From NCBI GenBank assembly GCA_964559125.1, contig CAZLGW010000079.1, positions 1 to 10,704 on the forward strand: 10,704 nucleotides of DNA. The letters run 5' to 3'. The DNA is from Ravibacter sp964559125. Lineage in GTDB: Bacteria > Bacteroidota > Bacteroidia > Cytophagales > Spirosomataceae. Positions within the stretch are counted from its first letter, which is position 1. Each line of letters begins with the position of its first letter. A program made the position numbers and the translations under genes. Of the stretch, positions 1 to 8,427 are shown piece after piece. The notes beneath the pieces were generated by a model. It was not told the DNA's origin and did not search any database. It worked only from the letters and a program-made list of their open reading frames with translations.

Positions 1-63
1 ACGCATCAACAGCAGGTGAGACTGGCATACTGTCTCTATCCCTGTAATTTTAATGACAGACAT
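1..63 (-). CDS. Start of a downstream operon gene, possibly enolase-superfamily (partial)
   Basis: An ATG at 61-63 on the minus strand opens a frame that stays open for all 21 codons to the window edge. It begins MSVIKITGIETV and then has LLLMR. A short opening strand of the form 'IKIT-x-IET', followed about eight residues later by a hydrophobic strand ending in Arg, is how many mandelate racemase/muconate-lactonising enzyme family proteins begin. These are sugar-acid dehydratases and related enolase-superfamily enzymes. The start lies 83 nt after the hydrolase stop, close to the 83-nt spacing between susD and the hydrolase gene, so it could be the next gene of the same operon. The frame is very short and could be chance; the family call is an inference from about twenty residues. 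Confidence 0.4.
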   Translation of the reverse strand, partial: MSVIKITGIETVCQSHLLLMR

Positions 64-146
64 ATGTAATATGCAGCTTAAAGAAAGCCATTTTGAATCG
101 GCTGATTTCAAAAACTGATTTGATGTGATTGATTAATAACTCTTAT

Positions 147-2012
147 TCAATCTATAGGTCTGGTAGGAATCCCGTCTGTTATCTTTTCTTTACCTGAAAT
201 CTTCCGATAAACCGCACCGTTGTTAACAGGCGGCGTAACCCTGTGGCTTCCTTCCCCGCCCCTTACATGAAATAAATTACACAACTCCCTTAAACCATCT
301 TCCACGGGTGGAGTGATGTTCCCCTTTGAAGCCCGAAGCTCATAGTCCATCATAGCACGAATGAGCAGGATTCGCCAACGCCAGCTGCTTCTAACGTGTT
401 CAGGCAATTTTTGATCAACGTCTTTCAACATCCGATAGGCTTTTTCGGAACCGAAATCCTTGTCAGGAACGTCGATTTTCCCATACTCCGGATCTCGATA
501 CCAATTCCATGAAGAAAGTCCGTGATTTTTTTCCAAGATCATAATAGCGTCCGTAATCTCCCGAGTGAAATCAGCCGAATATTCAAAGGATATGTACTCT
601 TTCAGAACCTCTTTTGCCGGGATGTTTTCATCCCAGTAGAACTGGCTGTATATTATTTTATTGATATCCTCAAATATTCCCTCAGAATAAGGCCACCCGC
701 CAGCGACTCGCTCTTTTACGGTATTCCATAATCCCTGGAATCGTTCCGGTAACGGGCTGGCTCCGAACCCACCCCACGGCCATTGTTCCCACATACTGAT
801 TTCGGGGAAATTAATAAGGGGCAGATTACCGGGAACCGGGTTAGAAAGCAGGTATTCCGGATAAGTCGTATGTGAATCCGCAAGCAGATAGTCGGCCCAG
901 GTAGGTTGCTCTGTTTCAAAATACCTGGCAAATGTGGTCCATTCACCCTGGTCTTTTCCATAGTCGAATAACCACGTAGAAAGACTTACTTTAGTATCCG
1001 GGTATTGCTTCCTGATATCTGTCGCTACACTTTGACAAATCGAAATAAAGCCGTTCCCTCCCCAGGGATAACATTTCTCACATCCGCATCCGCCCTGGTC
1101 GTACGGCCAGAGGCTTAATAGATCAAACCGGACTCCTCTTTTGCTGAATTCCCCGAATTCTTCCCGTAGATTTTTTAAAATCAGTTCCTCTCCTTTCCTG
1201 GTAGAAGGGCAGATTTCCACACCATAGTGTGACCTTCCGGTCTTTGTAGCTTTCAAATGGTCGGGCGTATTTTTATACCCTTCGTTGGCAAGAGTCAAAG
1301 CGAACGGCCTCATCCCGACGACAATGCCGGCTTTATACATTTCAGAAAGCCTGTCCAGCATCCTCTGAGCCTCCTGGTCTGCAATCCCTTCATAATGGTG
1401 CATGTCGAACCAGAGGCCGAGATGATTATATCCCCATAGTGCCAGCTCTTCTATATACTCTTTTACATCTTCAATCGGTGCGACGTGATAGAAATTAAAA
1501 AAATGAGTCGCAAAATAGATTGCACGGAGAGGCTTCGAAGGGCTGCTCACGATATTTTGTCCATTCGGCTTTAGTCCTTGCGACGTAATAACCGATGAGT
1601 GAAGCAGCTTTCCCAAACCATACAAAATCCCGTTTGCGTCTGCAGATGATACCTCAATTTCATCACTACCCCTATAGATAATACGATAGGATTGTTCGGA
1701 AAGCGATTTTGGGAATATGGCCAGCTTCACACTAAGTACATCTCCTGACGAACCGGCCGTTGCCGACCCCGATTTTTTTACGAAAACCCGTTGAAATACC
1801 CCGATGTATCTGTCCAGGGTTTCGCTTTTCTTCCCCTCATACCAGACCCTGATCTTTCCGTAGAATTTCTGGTCAGCCCCTGACCCGTAGTCAGATGTAG
1901 CATGATCACTGCCATCCGCGCTGCTTTGACCCAGGGTACTGTGAGAGACTAAGCCCATCGACAGGCCTGACACAATACTTTTAGAAATAAAATTTCTTCT
2001 ACTTTCCTTCAT
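147..2012 (-). CDS. Tat-exported putative glycoside hydrolase with GH20/GH67-type N-terminal domain
   Basis: This 621-residue protein starts with a twin-arginine signal (SRRNFISK at residues 4-11, then a hydrophobic stretch to about residue 28), so it is probably exported folded to the periplasm. Residues about 50-140 resemble the small alpha/beta domain that precedes the barrel in GH20 and GH67 enzymes, including the typical segment GILYGLGKLL (128-137). From about 163 a (beta/alpha)8-like catalytic region follows. Striking motifs are WPYDQGGCGCEKC (302-314) with three closely spaced cysteines, FPEISMWEQWPWGG (402-415) and YSEGIFEDINK (442-452). D305, E404, E444 and D449 are candidate active-site acids, but this is a guess. 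It lies 83 nt after susD on the same strand, so it is probably co-transcribed and acts on oligosaccharides imported by SusC/SusD. An alpha-glucuronidase-like or hexosaminidase-like activity is conceivable; I cannot assign a family number or substrate. No Shine-Dalgarno is seen: the leader before ATG is A-rich, as is common in Bacteroidota. Confidence 0.8.
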   Translation of the reverse strand: MKESRRNFISKSIVSGLSMGLVSHSTLGQSSADGSDHATSDYGSGADQKFYGKIRVWYEGKKSETLDRYIGVFQRVFVKKSGSATAGSSGDVLSVKLAIFPKSLSEQSYRIIYRGSDEIEVSSADANGILYGLGKLLHSSVITSQGLKPNGQNIVSSPSKPLRAIYFATHFFNFYHVAPIEDVKEYIEELALWGYNHLGLWFDMHHYEGIADQEAQRMLDRLSEMYKAGIVVGMRPFALTLANEGYKNTPDHLKATKTGRSHYGVEICPSTRKGEELILKNLREEFGEFSKRGVRFDLLSLWPYDQGGCGCEKCYPWGGNGFISICQSVATDIRKQYPDTKVSLSTWLFDYGKDQGEWTTFARYFETEQPTWADYLLADSHTTYPEYLLSNPVPGNLPLINFPEISMWEQWPWGGFGASPLPERFQGLWNTVKERVAGGWPYSEGIFEDINKIIYSQFYWDENIPAKEVLKEYISFEYSADFTREITDAIMILEKNHGLSSWNWYRDPEYGKIDVPDKDFGSEKAYRMLKDVDQKLPEHVRSSWRWRILLIRAMMDYELRASKGNITPPVEDGLRELCNLFHVRGGEGSHRVTPPVNNGAVYRKISGKEKITDGIPTRPID

Positions 2013-2095
2013 TTTAATTTTTTCGGTTGAATTAGTTACAAGTATCCCTGGCTCAGACAGCCGTTAAGAGAAGATTTAAAGAATCTCAGGCACCT

Positions 2096-3559
2096 CTAAT
2101 TGTAGCCGGGATTCTGCCACATATATTCCCTGTCAGGATTAATATTGAACTCCTCCTGGGGAATGGGCATGAGTATGTGATGTTCTCCCATCCCGTAAGT
2201 AAGGCCTTCATTTTCTCCACTCTTCAAAAACATATCCATCACACTGAGGACTTTTTTTGTTCTTATCAGGTCAAACCATCTCAATCCTTCAAAAGCAAAT
2301 TCAACACGCCTTTCTCTCAATATAACCTCAAGGATCTCCTCCCGGGATAATCCCGAGAAATCCACCGGATCAAGGGAAGCTCTTTTCCTTAACCTATTGA
2401 TCCCTTTTCCGATATTTTCATTTCCTTGCTGACCAACTTCATTCAATGCTTCTGAGTACATCAACAGGATGTCGCTATATCGTAGCAAAGGAAAATTCAG
2501 ACCATACGTATTGAAATTATTGGTATTCAACCCGTGCGCGAATTTTATAGGTAGCATATCCGCCTCATTCAATATTCCACTTAAAGTATAAAGGCCCCTC
2601 ACTATTGAGTAATCTCTTCTGGTATCCCCCGGCTCGAAACTTTTATAAAGATCTTCCGAGATAAATAATCCAGGCCCGCTTCCATTGGGAAAATACTCAT
2701 GACGGTACTGTCCGAACATTGCATGTGGCAAGTTTAACCCATGTCCGCCAGTCCCTGATTGATACTGTATCTGGAAGAGATGCTCTTTCCCATTGTCATG
2801 TACTTCCGAAAAAGCATCTTGATAGCTGTCAAAAAGGTCGTAATAGCCCGAGGCTATAATACTTTCGAGACGCGGAACCGCTTTATCAAATTGAGAGCGG
2901 AACATATATAGCCTGGCAAGGTATCCCTCAGCAGCAAACCTGGTTGCCTTGCCCAGTAACCTGCCTGTCATCTGGTCAGGAAGAAGGAGGGAGGCATTGA
3001 TGAGATTTTCCTCTGCGAATGACAATGTTTCATCCTGACTACTCCTTTTTGTCCTGGCCAGTTCCTGAGGCGTAACTTCCTTTTCAACAATCGGTACACC
3101 TCCCCACAGCCATCCCAGCTCGAAATAGGCTAGTCCCCTCAAAAAGTATGCCTCTCCTTTTATGCGGGCTCGTACATTTTCGTCATCGAATGCCCCCTGG
3201 TCTATCCTGTCCAGAATCATGTTCGTCTGACTGACTATTCTCCAAAACGATCTCCAAAAATCAACGATCTCTGCAGAAGCAGGTGTTTCTGTAAATGTAG
3301 ACATCATGGCAAACAAACGGTTCTCGCTTCCTATCTGGCGAACTTTTGTATTGTCGCTCCTTGATTCCATCAGGATAATCTTGGTGGTCGTGCTCCTGAG
3401 GTTTCCGTAGGCACCGTTAATTGCAAGCTCAAAATCAATCTGAGACCTGTAAAAGCTACCTGCATTAAAATTGGAGATCGGGTTTTTTGTCAGGTAATCG
3501 TCACAGGAGCTGACTGACAATAAGCATATTACAGCAATTATATATGATCTTATTTTCAT
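2096..3559 (-). CDS. SusD/RagB-family surface glycan-binding lipoprotein
   Basis: A 487-residue protein with a lipoprotein signal peptide. The hydrophobic segment IIAVICLLSVSS ends at Cys19 (SSC-DD), the predicted lipidation site, and acidic residues follow the cysteine as in surface-exported Bacteroidota lipoproteins. The N-terminal SusD-like part (CDDYLTKNPISNF, then GSFYRSQIDFELAINGAYGNLR) leads into the helical TPR-like body. The C-terminal RagB/SusD domain carries the hallmark ERRVEFAFEGLRWFDLIR (about 416-433) and ends WQNPGYN. In this family SusD forms the lid over the SusC barrel and binds the glycan at the cell surface. The ATG lies 5 nt after the susC stop, so the two are translationally linked and certainly one transcript. 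The length is slightly short but within the family's usual range. The substrate is not deducible. The family call is firm. Confidence 0.95.
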   Translation of the reverse strand: MKIRSYIIAVICLLSVSSCDDYLTKNPISNFNAGSFYRSQIDFELAINGAYGNLRSTTTKIILMESRSDNTKVRQIGSENRLFAMMSTFTETPASAEIVDFWRSFWRIVSQTNMILDRIDQGAFDDENVRARIKGEAYFLRGLAYFELGWLWGGVPIVEKEVTPQELARTKRSSQDETLSFAEENLINASLLLPDQMTGRLLGKATRFAAEGYLARLYMFRSQFDKAVPRLESIIASGYYDLFDSYQDAFSEVHDNGKEHLFQIQYQSGTGGHGLNLPHAMFGQYRHEYFPNGSGPGLFISEDLYKSFEPGDTRRDYSIVRGLYTLSGILNEADMLPIKFAHGLNTNNFNTYGLNFPLLRYSDILLMYSEALNEVGQQGNENIGKGINRLRKRASLDPVDFSGLSREEILEVILRERRVEFAFEGLRWFDLIRTKKVLSVMDMFLKSGENEGLTYGMGEHHILMPIPQEEFNINPDREYMWQNPGYN

Positions 3560-3564
3560 TTCTT

Positions 3565-6500
3565 TTAAAATTTCAAGTTGATACCCAGACTGTACTTTCT
3601 CATTAACGGATATGCACCCCAGTCGGTCCCGTTCTTCAACGGATCCGCTACTTCACCGGGTGCACCGTCATCGTTCCTGCCCGAAAGGCCGTTTGCTTCC
3701 GGGTTGACGCCGGGATATTTTGTCCATGTATGCACATTATCTGCCATTAAAAAGATACGCGCAGAGCTGATCCCGATTTTCCTGAGCACGGATGGCGAAA
3801 ACGAATATCCCAGCGAAACATTTTTCAGTCTTATAAAAGAAGCATCGTGAAAATACCGGTCAGTCGAGAATGGTATTGCCCCCCCTATTGAATACGACAA
3901 CGGTGTTTTTCCATCCCAGGACATATCCACATCGGTTAAAGGGAACGGATTTTCCCCGTTAGGATAAGTTTCCGGCTTCCAGGACCTGACCCAGTTGGAA
4001 GTAGAATTCATACCCTGCACCTGGCCAAAGGAGATATATACCTGGTTCGGAACAAACAGCATAGCGCCGTGAGAGCCGTGTATTAAAAAACTCAGATCAA
4101 AATCGCCATACCTGAAACTATTGTTGAAGCCCCAACTGAAATCAGACTGACTATCGCCAAGCCTAACCCTGTCAGACTCGTTAATTACGCCGTCATTATT
4201 GATATCAACAACTCTTTCATTGCCTTTTATCTGACCTCTTAGTACTGCTACGAGGGGGTTTCCTTCGCTATCGAAATCGCTTTCCTGCAATACGCCGTTA
4301 GTCTTAAATCCATAAAAGCTTCCGATTGGCCCGCCAATCGTCGATACGTAGGTATTCCCTCCAAAATAACCCGGAATCCTGATTGGAGAATCTGCATCAT
4401 CCATCTTCAGGATCTTGTTCCGGTTTGATGAGATATTGATTTTAGACTCCCATTTAAGCTTAGCCCCCGACAGGTTAACAGTCGTAATATCTACCTCGAA
4501 ACCTCTGTTCCTTACCTTCCCAAGGTTCACAAGCATGCTGCTGAACCCTGTCATCGGAGAAACCGGCCGGTTGAACAGCATATCGCTGGTGATGTTGCTA
4601 TACAGGTTTATGCTTAACTGAAGCCGGTTGCGGAAGGTGTTAAAATCTATCCCTACATCCCGTGAAACCACCTTTTCCCATCCCAGAAAAGGGTTACCGA
4701 ACGTGGAAGGTACTAAACCGTTGACCACGCTTCCGTTTAAACTATAGTTGCTGACTCCCAGTAAAGATATACTTGAATAGTCTCCTATGTTATCGCTACC
4801 TCCCTGTCCGACAGAGGCCCTGATTTTTAACAGATCGATAAAGTGCATATCCTTCAAGAAGCCCTCCCGATCGAGTTTCCAACCCGCTGATAGTGATGGG
4901 AACCACCCCCATTTGTTTTCTCTCCCGAACCGGGAGGAACCATCGCGTCTGACGTTGAAAGTCACCAGATATTTATCCTTAAAATTGAAACTAGCCCTTC
5001 CGAATATCGACGCCATACTATTCTCCGACTCAAATGTGGTTGCACTGTTTATCTGAGAGGCTGCATTAAGCGTCGGTACAAGGTCGTTCGGGAAATTACT
5101 GGCCGTTATCGAGGAGGATTGGGCTTTCCGGGATTCAAGGCTCTGACCAAGCAGTAGGTTTATATCTAATCCGGAAAAAGGTGATATCGAATAGTCTGCT
5201 GTGTTCTGCCATACAATATGCCTGCTCGTTGCTTCGCTGTAGCTCCCTCTGCTAATTCCCTGGTTGACGTCAGAAGGCCTGAAATAATCACTGGTAGTAT
5301 TAAAATAGTTGTAACCCAGTTGAGACCTTATCTTAAGCTTATTTAGAAAGTCATATTCCAGCCAGATATTGTTGCTGATAGAATTCTTTTTGGTGTTCTG
5401 CCTGGTCTGCCTGAGAGTTTCCAGCGGATTTATAAAATTTCCGAATGCACCTTCCACAAACCCGTTATTCTGTGTATGCATATTGAGCGGAACGATAGGG
5501 GGCATGGCCAAAGCCCTGTGATAAGCGCTTCCGTGCCCCTCCGCATCGGGATTATTGGTAGTGGAAAACGACGGTGCAATATTCAAACCAGCCCTGAGAT
5601 TTTTCTGGAGCCTGAAAGTCGTGTTCACACGAAAGTTAGTCTGATTAAAATGAGTATATTTAACAATCCCATCCTGCCTCAGATGATGCCCTGAAACCAT
5701 GTAGGTAGCATTGTCATTTCCCCCCGAAACCGATAGCTGATGACTGGAAACAGGAGCCGTCTGCAGAACCGCCTTTTGCCAGTTTACATCAGGTAGTGTC
5801 GTGGGGTTTTCCCAGGTTTTCGGATACTGCAACCTGGCAGGGCGCATTGACATCGGATCATTGAGGCTGCCACCTAGCTGCATATAGGCAATGTTTTTCC
5901 CCCAAATACTATAGGCTATAAACTCATCTCTGTTCATCATTTCGATAAGTTTATTGGCCTCCTGCATTCCGTAGTAAGAGTTAACACTTATACTGGGGCG
6001 GCCTGTTTTTCCCTGTTTAGTCGTTACCAGGATTACGCCATTTCCTCCCCTCGCACCATAGATGGCAGTAGAAGCTGCGTCCTTCAGGACTTCAATGGAT
6101 TCAATATCATTCGGGTTAATATTCTCTATAGTACCGGGAATCCCGTCGACTACGTATAACGGGCTTGATGCAGCAGAAAGGGAGTTCTGGCCCCTGATCA
6201 CGATGTCCAGTTGGGCGCCGGGCCTTGCGCTTAGCTGCTTGGCAGAAATTCCTGAAACCTGTCCTGCAAATGATTCGCTTAATGTAGTGTTCGCCCTATT
6301 GGAAATACTTTCAGCACTCAACCTGGAAATGGCGCCCGTTACATTTTCTTTCTTTACGGTACCATATCCGATAACAACGACTTCGTCCAGGGATTTTTCG
6401 TCGACTTTCATTGAAATATCCACCTGAGTTTTTCCTCCCAGGACCACTTCCTGCGTCACATATCCCACAAACGAAAAAATCAGGTTATTCTCTCCCTCCG

Positions 6501-7041
6501 GGACCACCAACTCGTACCCACCGTTGATATCGCTGATCGTCCCTTTCTGCGTTCCTTTCAGCACCACGCTTACACCGGGAAGCCCTTCTCCGTTTTCGTC
6601 AGTTACGACGCCTCTGATTGTCCTGTCAAATATAATTTGCTCATGTACCGGGTCAATGGAGTTAATCAGCTCCCCTTCCTTTTCCACCCTGCTGATGATC
6701 ACCAGGTTTTCTGAAGCCCGGTACTTTAAATCCAGCGGCGTGAGGACCTCGTCGAGTACTTTGTAAAGCGCCTGGTTCTTAACACGTATACTTACCTTCC
6801 TGTCGGCCCGGATCAGGGAACGGCTGAAGACAAACCGTACGTCAGTGCGTTGCTCAATTTCCCTGAAAACACTTTCTACTTCCTGGTTCCTGACATTCAG
6901 GCTCACTCGCTTCTCCAGCGCCGGTTGTGCATATCCTTCTATCGCATGCACGTTTCCCAGTGCAGTGATAAGTAAGACGATTTGAATGAAAGACAAACGC
7001 ATAAACCTTATCAAGGGTTGATAATAGATTCTTTTTTGCAT
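3565..7041 (-). CDS. SusC/RagA-family TonB-dependent transporter with STN signalling domain
   Basis: Outer-membrane TonB-dependent barrel that imports the oligosaccharide held by SusD. I place the start at 7041, giving MQKRIYYQPLIRFMRLSF followed by a hydrophobic signal segment. The same frame extends to an upstream ATG at 7089, adding 16 residues (1174 in total). In the longer numbering the domains are: signal peptide to about 54; STN domain about 58-135 (RVSLNVRNQEVESVFREIEQ), the secretin/TonB short domain that contacts FecR-type anti-sigma factors; carboxypeptidase-regulatory-like domain about 157-230; TonB-box-like DEVVVIGYG at 235-243; plug with LYVVDGIP (311-318) and VLKDAASTAIYGARGGNGVI; then the barrel, ending in LGINLKF with the terminal aromatic residue usual in outer-membrane proteins. 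The STN domain, together with the adjacent sigma and fecR genes, shows that this transporter also acts as a signal sensor. No frameshift is seen. Confidence 0.95.
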   Translation of the reverse strand: MQKRIYYQPLIRFMRLSFIQIVLLITALGNVHAIEGYAQPALEKRVSLNVRNQEVESVFREIEQRTDVRFVFSRSLIRADRKVSIRVKNQALYKVLDEVLTPLDLKYRASENLVIISRVEKEGELINSIDPVHEQIIFDRTIRGVVTDENGEGLPGVSVVLKGTQKGTISDINGGYELVVPEGENNLIFSFVGYVTQEVVLGGKTQVDISMKVDEKSLDEVVVIGYGTVKKENVTGAISRLSAESISNRANTTLSESFAGQVSGISAKQLSARPGAQLDIVIRGQNSLSAASSPLYVVDGIPGTIENINPNDIESIEVLKDAASTAIYGARGGNGVILVTTKQGKTGRPSISVNSYYGMQEANKLIEMMNRDEFIAYSIWGKNIAYMQLGGSLNDPMSMRPARLQYPKTWENPTTLPDVNWQKAVLQTAPVSSHQLSVSGGNDNATYMVSGHHLRQDGIVKYTHFNQTNFRVNTTFRLQKNLRAGLNIAPSFSTTNNPDAEGHGSAYHRALAMPPIVPLNMHTQNNGFVEGAFGNFINPLETLRQTRQNTKKNSISNNIWLEYDFLNKLKIRSQLGYNYFNTTSDYFRPSDVNQGISRGSYSEATSRHIVWQNTADYSISPFSGLDINLLLGQSLESRKAQSSSITASNFPNDLVPTLNAASQINSATTFESENSMASIFGRASFNFKDKYLVTFNVRRDGSSRFGRENKWGWFPSLSAGWKLDREGFLKDMHFIDLLKIRASVGQGGSDNIGDYSSISLLGVSNYSLNGSVVNGLVPSTFGNPFLGWEKVVSRDVGIDFNTFRNRLQLSINLYSNITSDMLFNRPVSPMTGFSSMLVNLGKVRNRGFEVDITTVNLSGAKLKWESKINISSNRNKILKMDDADSPIRIPGYFGGNTYVSTIGGPIGSFYGFKTNGVLQESDFDSEGNPLVAVLRGQIKGNERVVDINNDGVINESDRVRLGDSQSDFSWGFNNSFRYGDFDLSFLIHGSHGAMLFVPNQVYISFGQVQGMNSTSNWVRSWKPETYPNGENPFPLTDVDMSWDGKTPLSYSIGGAIPFSTDRYFHDASFIRLKNVSLGYSFSPSVLRKIGISSARIFLMADNVHTWTKYPGVNPEANGLSGRNDDGAPGEVADPLKNGTDWGAYPLMRKYSLGINLKF

Positions 7042-7131
7042 AAATTTGAATGGTATTTGAACGAATACTGATAAAACAATGCCCTGCATCCTTCCTGAAA
7101 GGGGATGATGTTTGCGCCAGCAACATAAAGC

Positions 7132-7204
7132 AGGGTTTCTGGAACCGGTAGTGTCGGAAGCATTACCGGTTTCAACTATTATAAGGGTCAGGAAAGGGTT
7201 TCTG
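7132..7204. repeat. Pair of 10-bp direct repeats AGGGTTTCTG
   Basis: The identical decamer AGGGTTTCTG occurs at 7132-7141 and 7195-7204, 63 bp apart, flanking the inverted repeat at 7143-7171. On the coding strand of susC each copy reads CAGAAACCCT, and a third GAAACC is at 7168-7173. GAAAC is reminiscent of -35 elements recognised by some ECF sigma factors, but no clear -10 partner is seen at the expected distance. Confidence 0.4.
7143..7171 (-). promoter_or_regulatory. Inverted repeat in the fecR-susC gap (possible leader hairpin or operator)
   Basis: AACCGGTA (7143-7150) and TACCGGTT (7164-7171) form a perfect 8-bp inverted repeat with a 13-nt loop, in which TG and CA can add two more pairs after a mismatch. 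There is no U-rich tract after it in the susC direction, so it is not a standard intrinsic terminator. Each arm contains the self-complementary ACCGGT, and the two copies are 21 bp apart, so a DNA-binding site is an alternative to an RNA hairpin. Confidence 0.5.
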
Positions 7205-7230
7205 CCATATGGTAACCTGGTTTAAGGGTT

Positions 7231-7246
7231 AGTAAAAGATTTTACT
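7231..7246. repeat. 7-bp inverted repeat over the fecR stop codon
   Basis: AGTAAAA (7231-7237) and TTTTACT (7240-7246) are perfect inverted arms separated by 2 bp, and they include the fecR TAA. As RNA it would be a weak A-U hairpin without a following U tract; as DNA it is a compact dyad. Its function is unknown. Confidence 0.3.
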
Positions 7247-8348
7247 CGCTACAACTTTTTCCGTAGATCATCACCTGACCGTCCAGAATCTCGTATTTCG
7301 CCTCTATGGCCTCGCATATTATTTCAAGCTTTTCCTTCAGGGGCTGATCGGTTAAAACTGCCGTAAGAGGACAGCCCGACAACAGCTCTTCGTCGAAAAC
7401 AATGTCTATCTGGTAGGCTTCTTTCAGGTCTTTAAGCACCTGGCTCACCGGTGTGTTCACATAGCCCGACCTGATAATCCCGGATTTCCCCGGTACAATT
7501 TCGGGTGTATCCGAAAGCGTTTTTACCAGACGGCTGTCGCGGATTTCCAGGGTCACCTTCTGATTGGATGTAACCAGCAGGCCCTGCGACTCCCGGTTGG
7601 CGCCTGCATTCCGGAAATCTTCTTTTTTGAATACCGAAACCTTCCCTTCCTTTACCTCTACGACCTCCTCTGCTTTACTTTTGATCGCCTTGATGATGAA
7701 GCTCGTTCCCAGTACACGTGTAATCAGGTTTTCGGAATAGACCAGAAAAGGCCGCTTCACGTCCCTGCTTACCTTGAAAAAGGCCTCTCCGGTCAGGTAT
7801 ACTTCCCTGGCTTCTCCGAACACCTCCGGCATCGTGAGTTCGGAGTGAGGCCCCAGCACTACGGTCGTTCCGTCTTCCAGGAGTATGGTCTCGTTTTCCG
7901 CCGTCTGATTCTGCCTGACGATCATTTTCGCCTGGGTGTTTTCCGTAATTCCCTGTACGTTTCCGGGTGGGGCGTCCTTTAGAAACTGCCAGCCAAGCCA
8001 GGTCACCGCCAGCACTACCGAAGCGGCGGCCAGCCATCTCAACAACGGGCGGACTGTTGATGAATACTCTGGGTCGATGTGGGTAGTCTCTTGCTGTCCC
8101 TGCCTGATCTTCATGACCATCGCTGAGATTTCCTCCTCGATTTCCTCCTCGCTGATGTCGGCTTCAAACCGCGCATAAACGCTTCCCAGCAGAAGGCGTG
8201 CCCTCTGGATGTCGTCGGACTGACCCGGGTTGGCGGCTTTATAATCTCCCCATATCCCGTCTTTTTCAGCTGTCGGATACCTTACCCAATTCTGAAAATC
8301 TGCGTCCAGGACAAAATCTTCAACAACGTACGCTTTGTACTTATCCAT
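7242..8348 (-). CDS. FecR-family anti-sigma factor (FecR plus DUF4974)
   Basis: A 368-residue single-pass inner-membrane regulator. Residues 1 to about 85 form the cytoplasmic sigma-binding part (DFQNWVRYPTAEKDGIWGDY), ending in an acidic stretch DISEEEIEEEI (64-74). A single transmembrane segment lies at about 103-123 (LRWLAAASVVLAVTWLGW). The periplasmic FecR domain follows (about 150-240: ILLEDGTTVVLGPHSELT, then REVYLTGEAFFKV and RVLGTSFII), and then a C-terminal DUF4974 domain (about 297-365: VNTPVSQVLKDLKEAYQIDIVF). In this family the periplasmic region contacts the STN domain of the partner TonB receptor and controls release of the ECF sigma. Gene order sigma-fecR-susC on one strand supports that partnership. 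The gene begins 79 nt after the sigma stop; an AGGAAG lies about 13 nt before ATG, too far to be an optimal ribosome site. A 7-bp inverted repeat overlaps its TAA stop. Confidence 0.93.
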   Translation of the reverse strand: MDKYKAYVVEDFVLDADFQNWVRYPTAEKDGIWGDYKAANPGQSDDIQRARLLLGSVYARFEADISEEEIEEEISAMVMKIRQGQQETTHIDPEYSSTVRPLLRWLAAASVVLAVTWLGWQFLKDAPPGNVQGITENTQAKMIVRQNQTAENETILLEDGTTVVLGPHSELTMPEVFGEAREVYLTGEAFFKVSRDVKRPFLVYSENLITRVLGTSFIIKAIKSKAEEVVEVKEGKVSVFKKEDFRNAGANRESQGLLVTSNQKVTLEIRDSRLVKTLSDTPEIVPGKSGIIRSGYVNTPVSQVLKDLKEAYQIDIVFDEELLSGCPLTAVLTDQPLKEKLEIICEAIEAKYEILDGQVMIYGKSCSE

Positions 8349-8399
8349 GTAAATATTGCTTCCTATTAAGAGATAGGCAGGAGGATAGCCGGAATAATC

Positions 8400-8416
8400 A
8401 AAAAATCAGATTTTTT
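8400..8416. repeat. AT-only inverted repeat after the sigma gene
   Basis: AAAAAATC (8400-8407) and GATTTTTT (8409-8416) form an 8-bp inverted repeat with one central base, 12 nt after the sigma stop and before fecR. It gives a weak hairpin with a T-rich arm and could cause partial transcription termination or mRNA processing between sigma and fecR. Homopolymer runs make chance likely. Confidence 0.25.
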
Positions 8417-8427
8417 TTAAAAAGATT

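Noticed and set aside
96..107. AATC-GGCT-GATT small dyad after the hydrolase gene
   Set aside because: A four-base stem is expected by chance; no run of T follows.
2072..2086. AGATT/AATCT 5-bp inverted repeat after susD as a terminator
   Set aside because: The stem is too short and A-U rich, has no T tract, and the downstream hydrolase gene is probably co-transcribed.
4415..5694. Several plus-strand open frames of 68-90 codons opposite susC
   Set aside because: They are antisense to a continuous, well-conserved coding sequence, have no recognisable domains and no convincing start signals.
6854..7126. Minus-strand frame of 90 codons overlapping the start of susC
   Set aside because: It is in another frame over the STN-coding part of susC and its protein shows no family features.
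7675..8037. 120-codon minus-strand frame within fecR
   Set aside because: An Arg/Gly-rich out-of-frame shadow; the fecR frame covers the same DNA with clear domain content.
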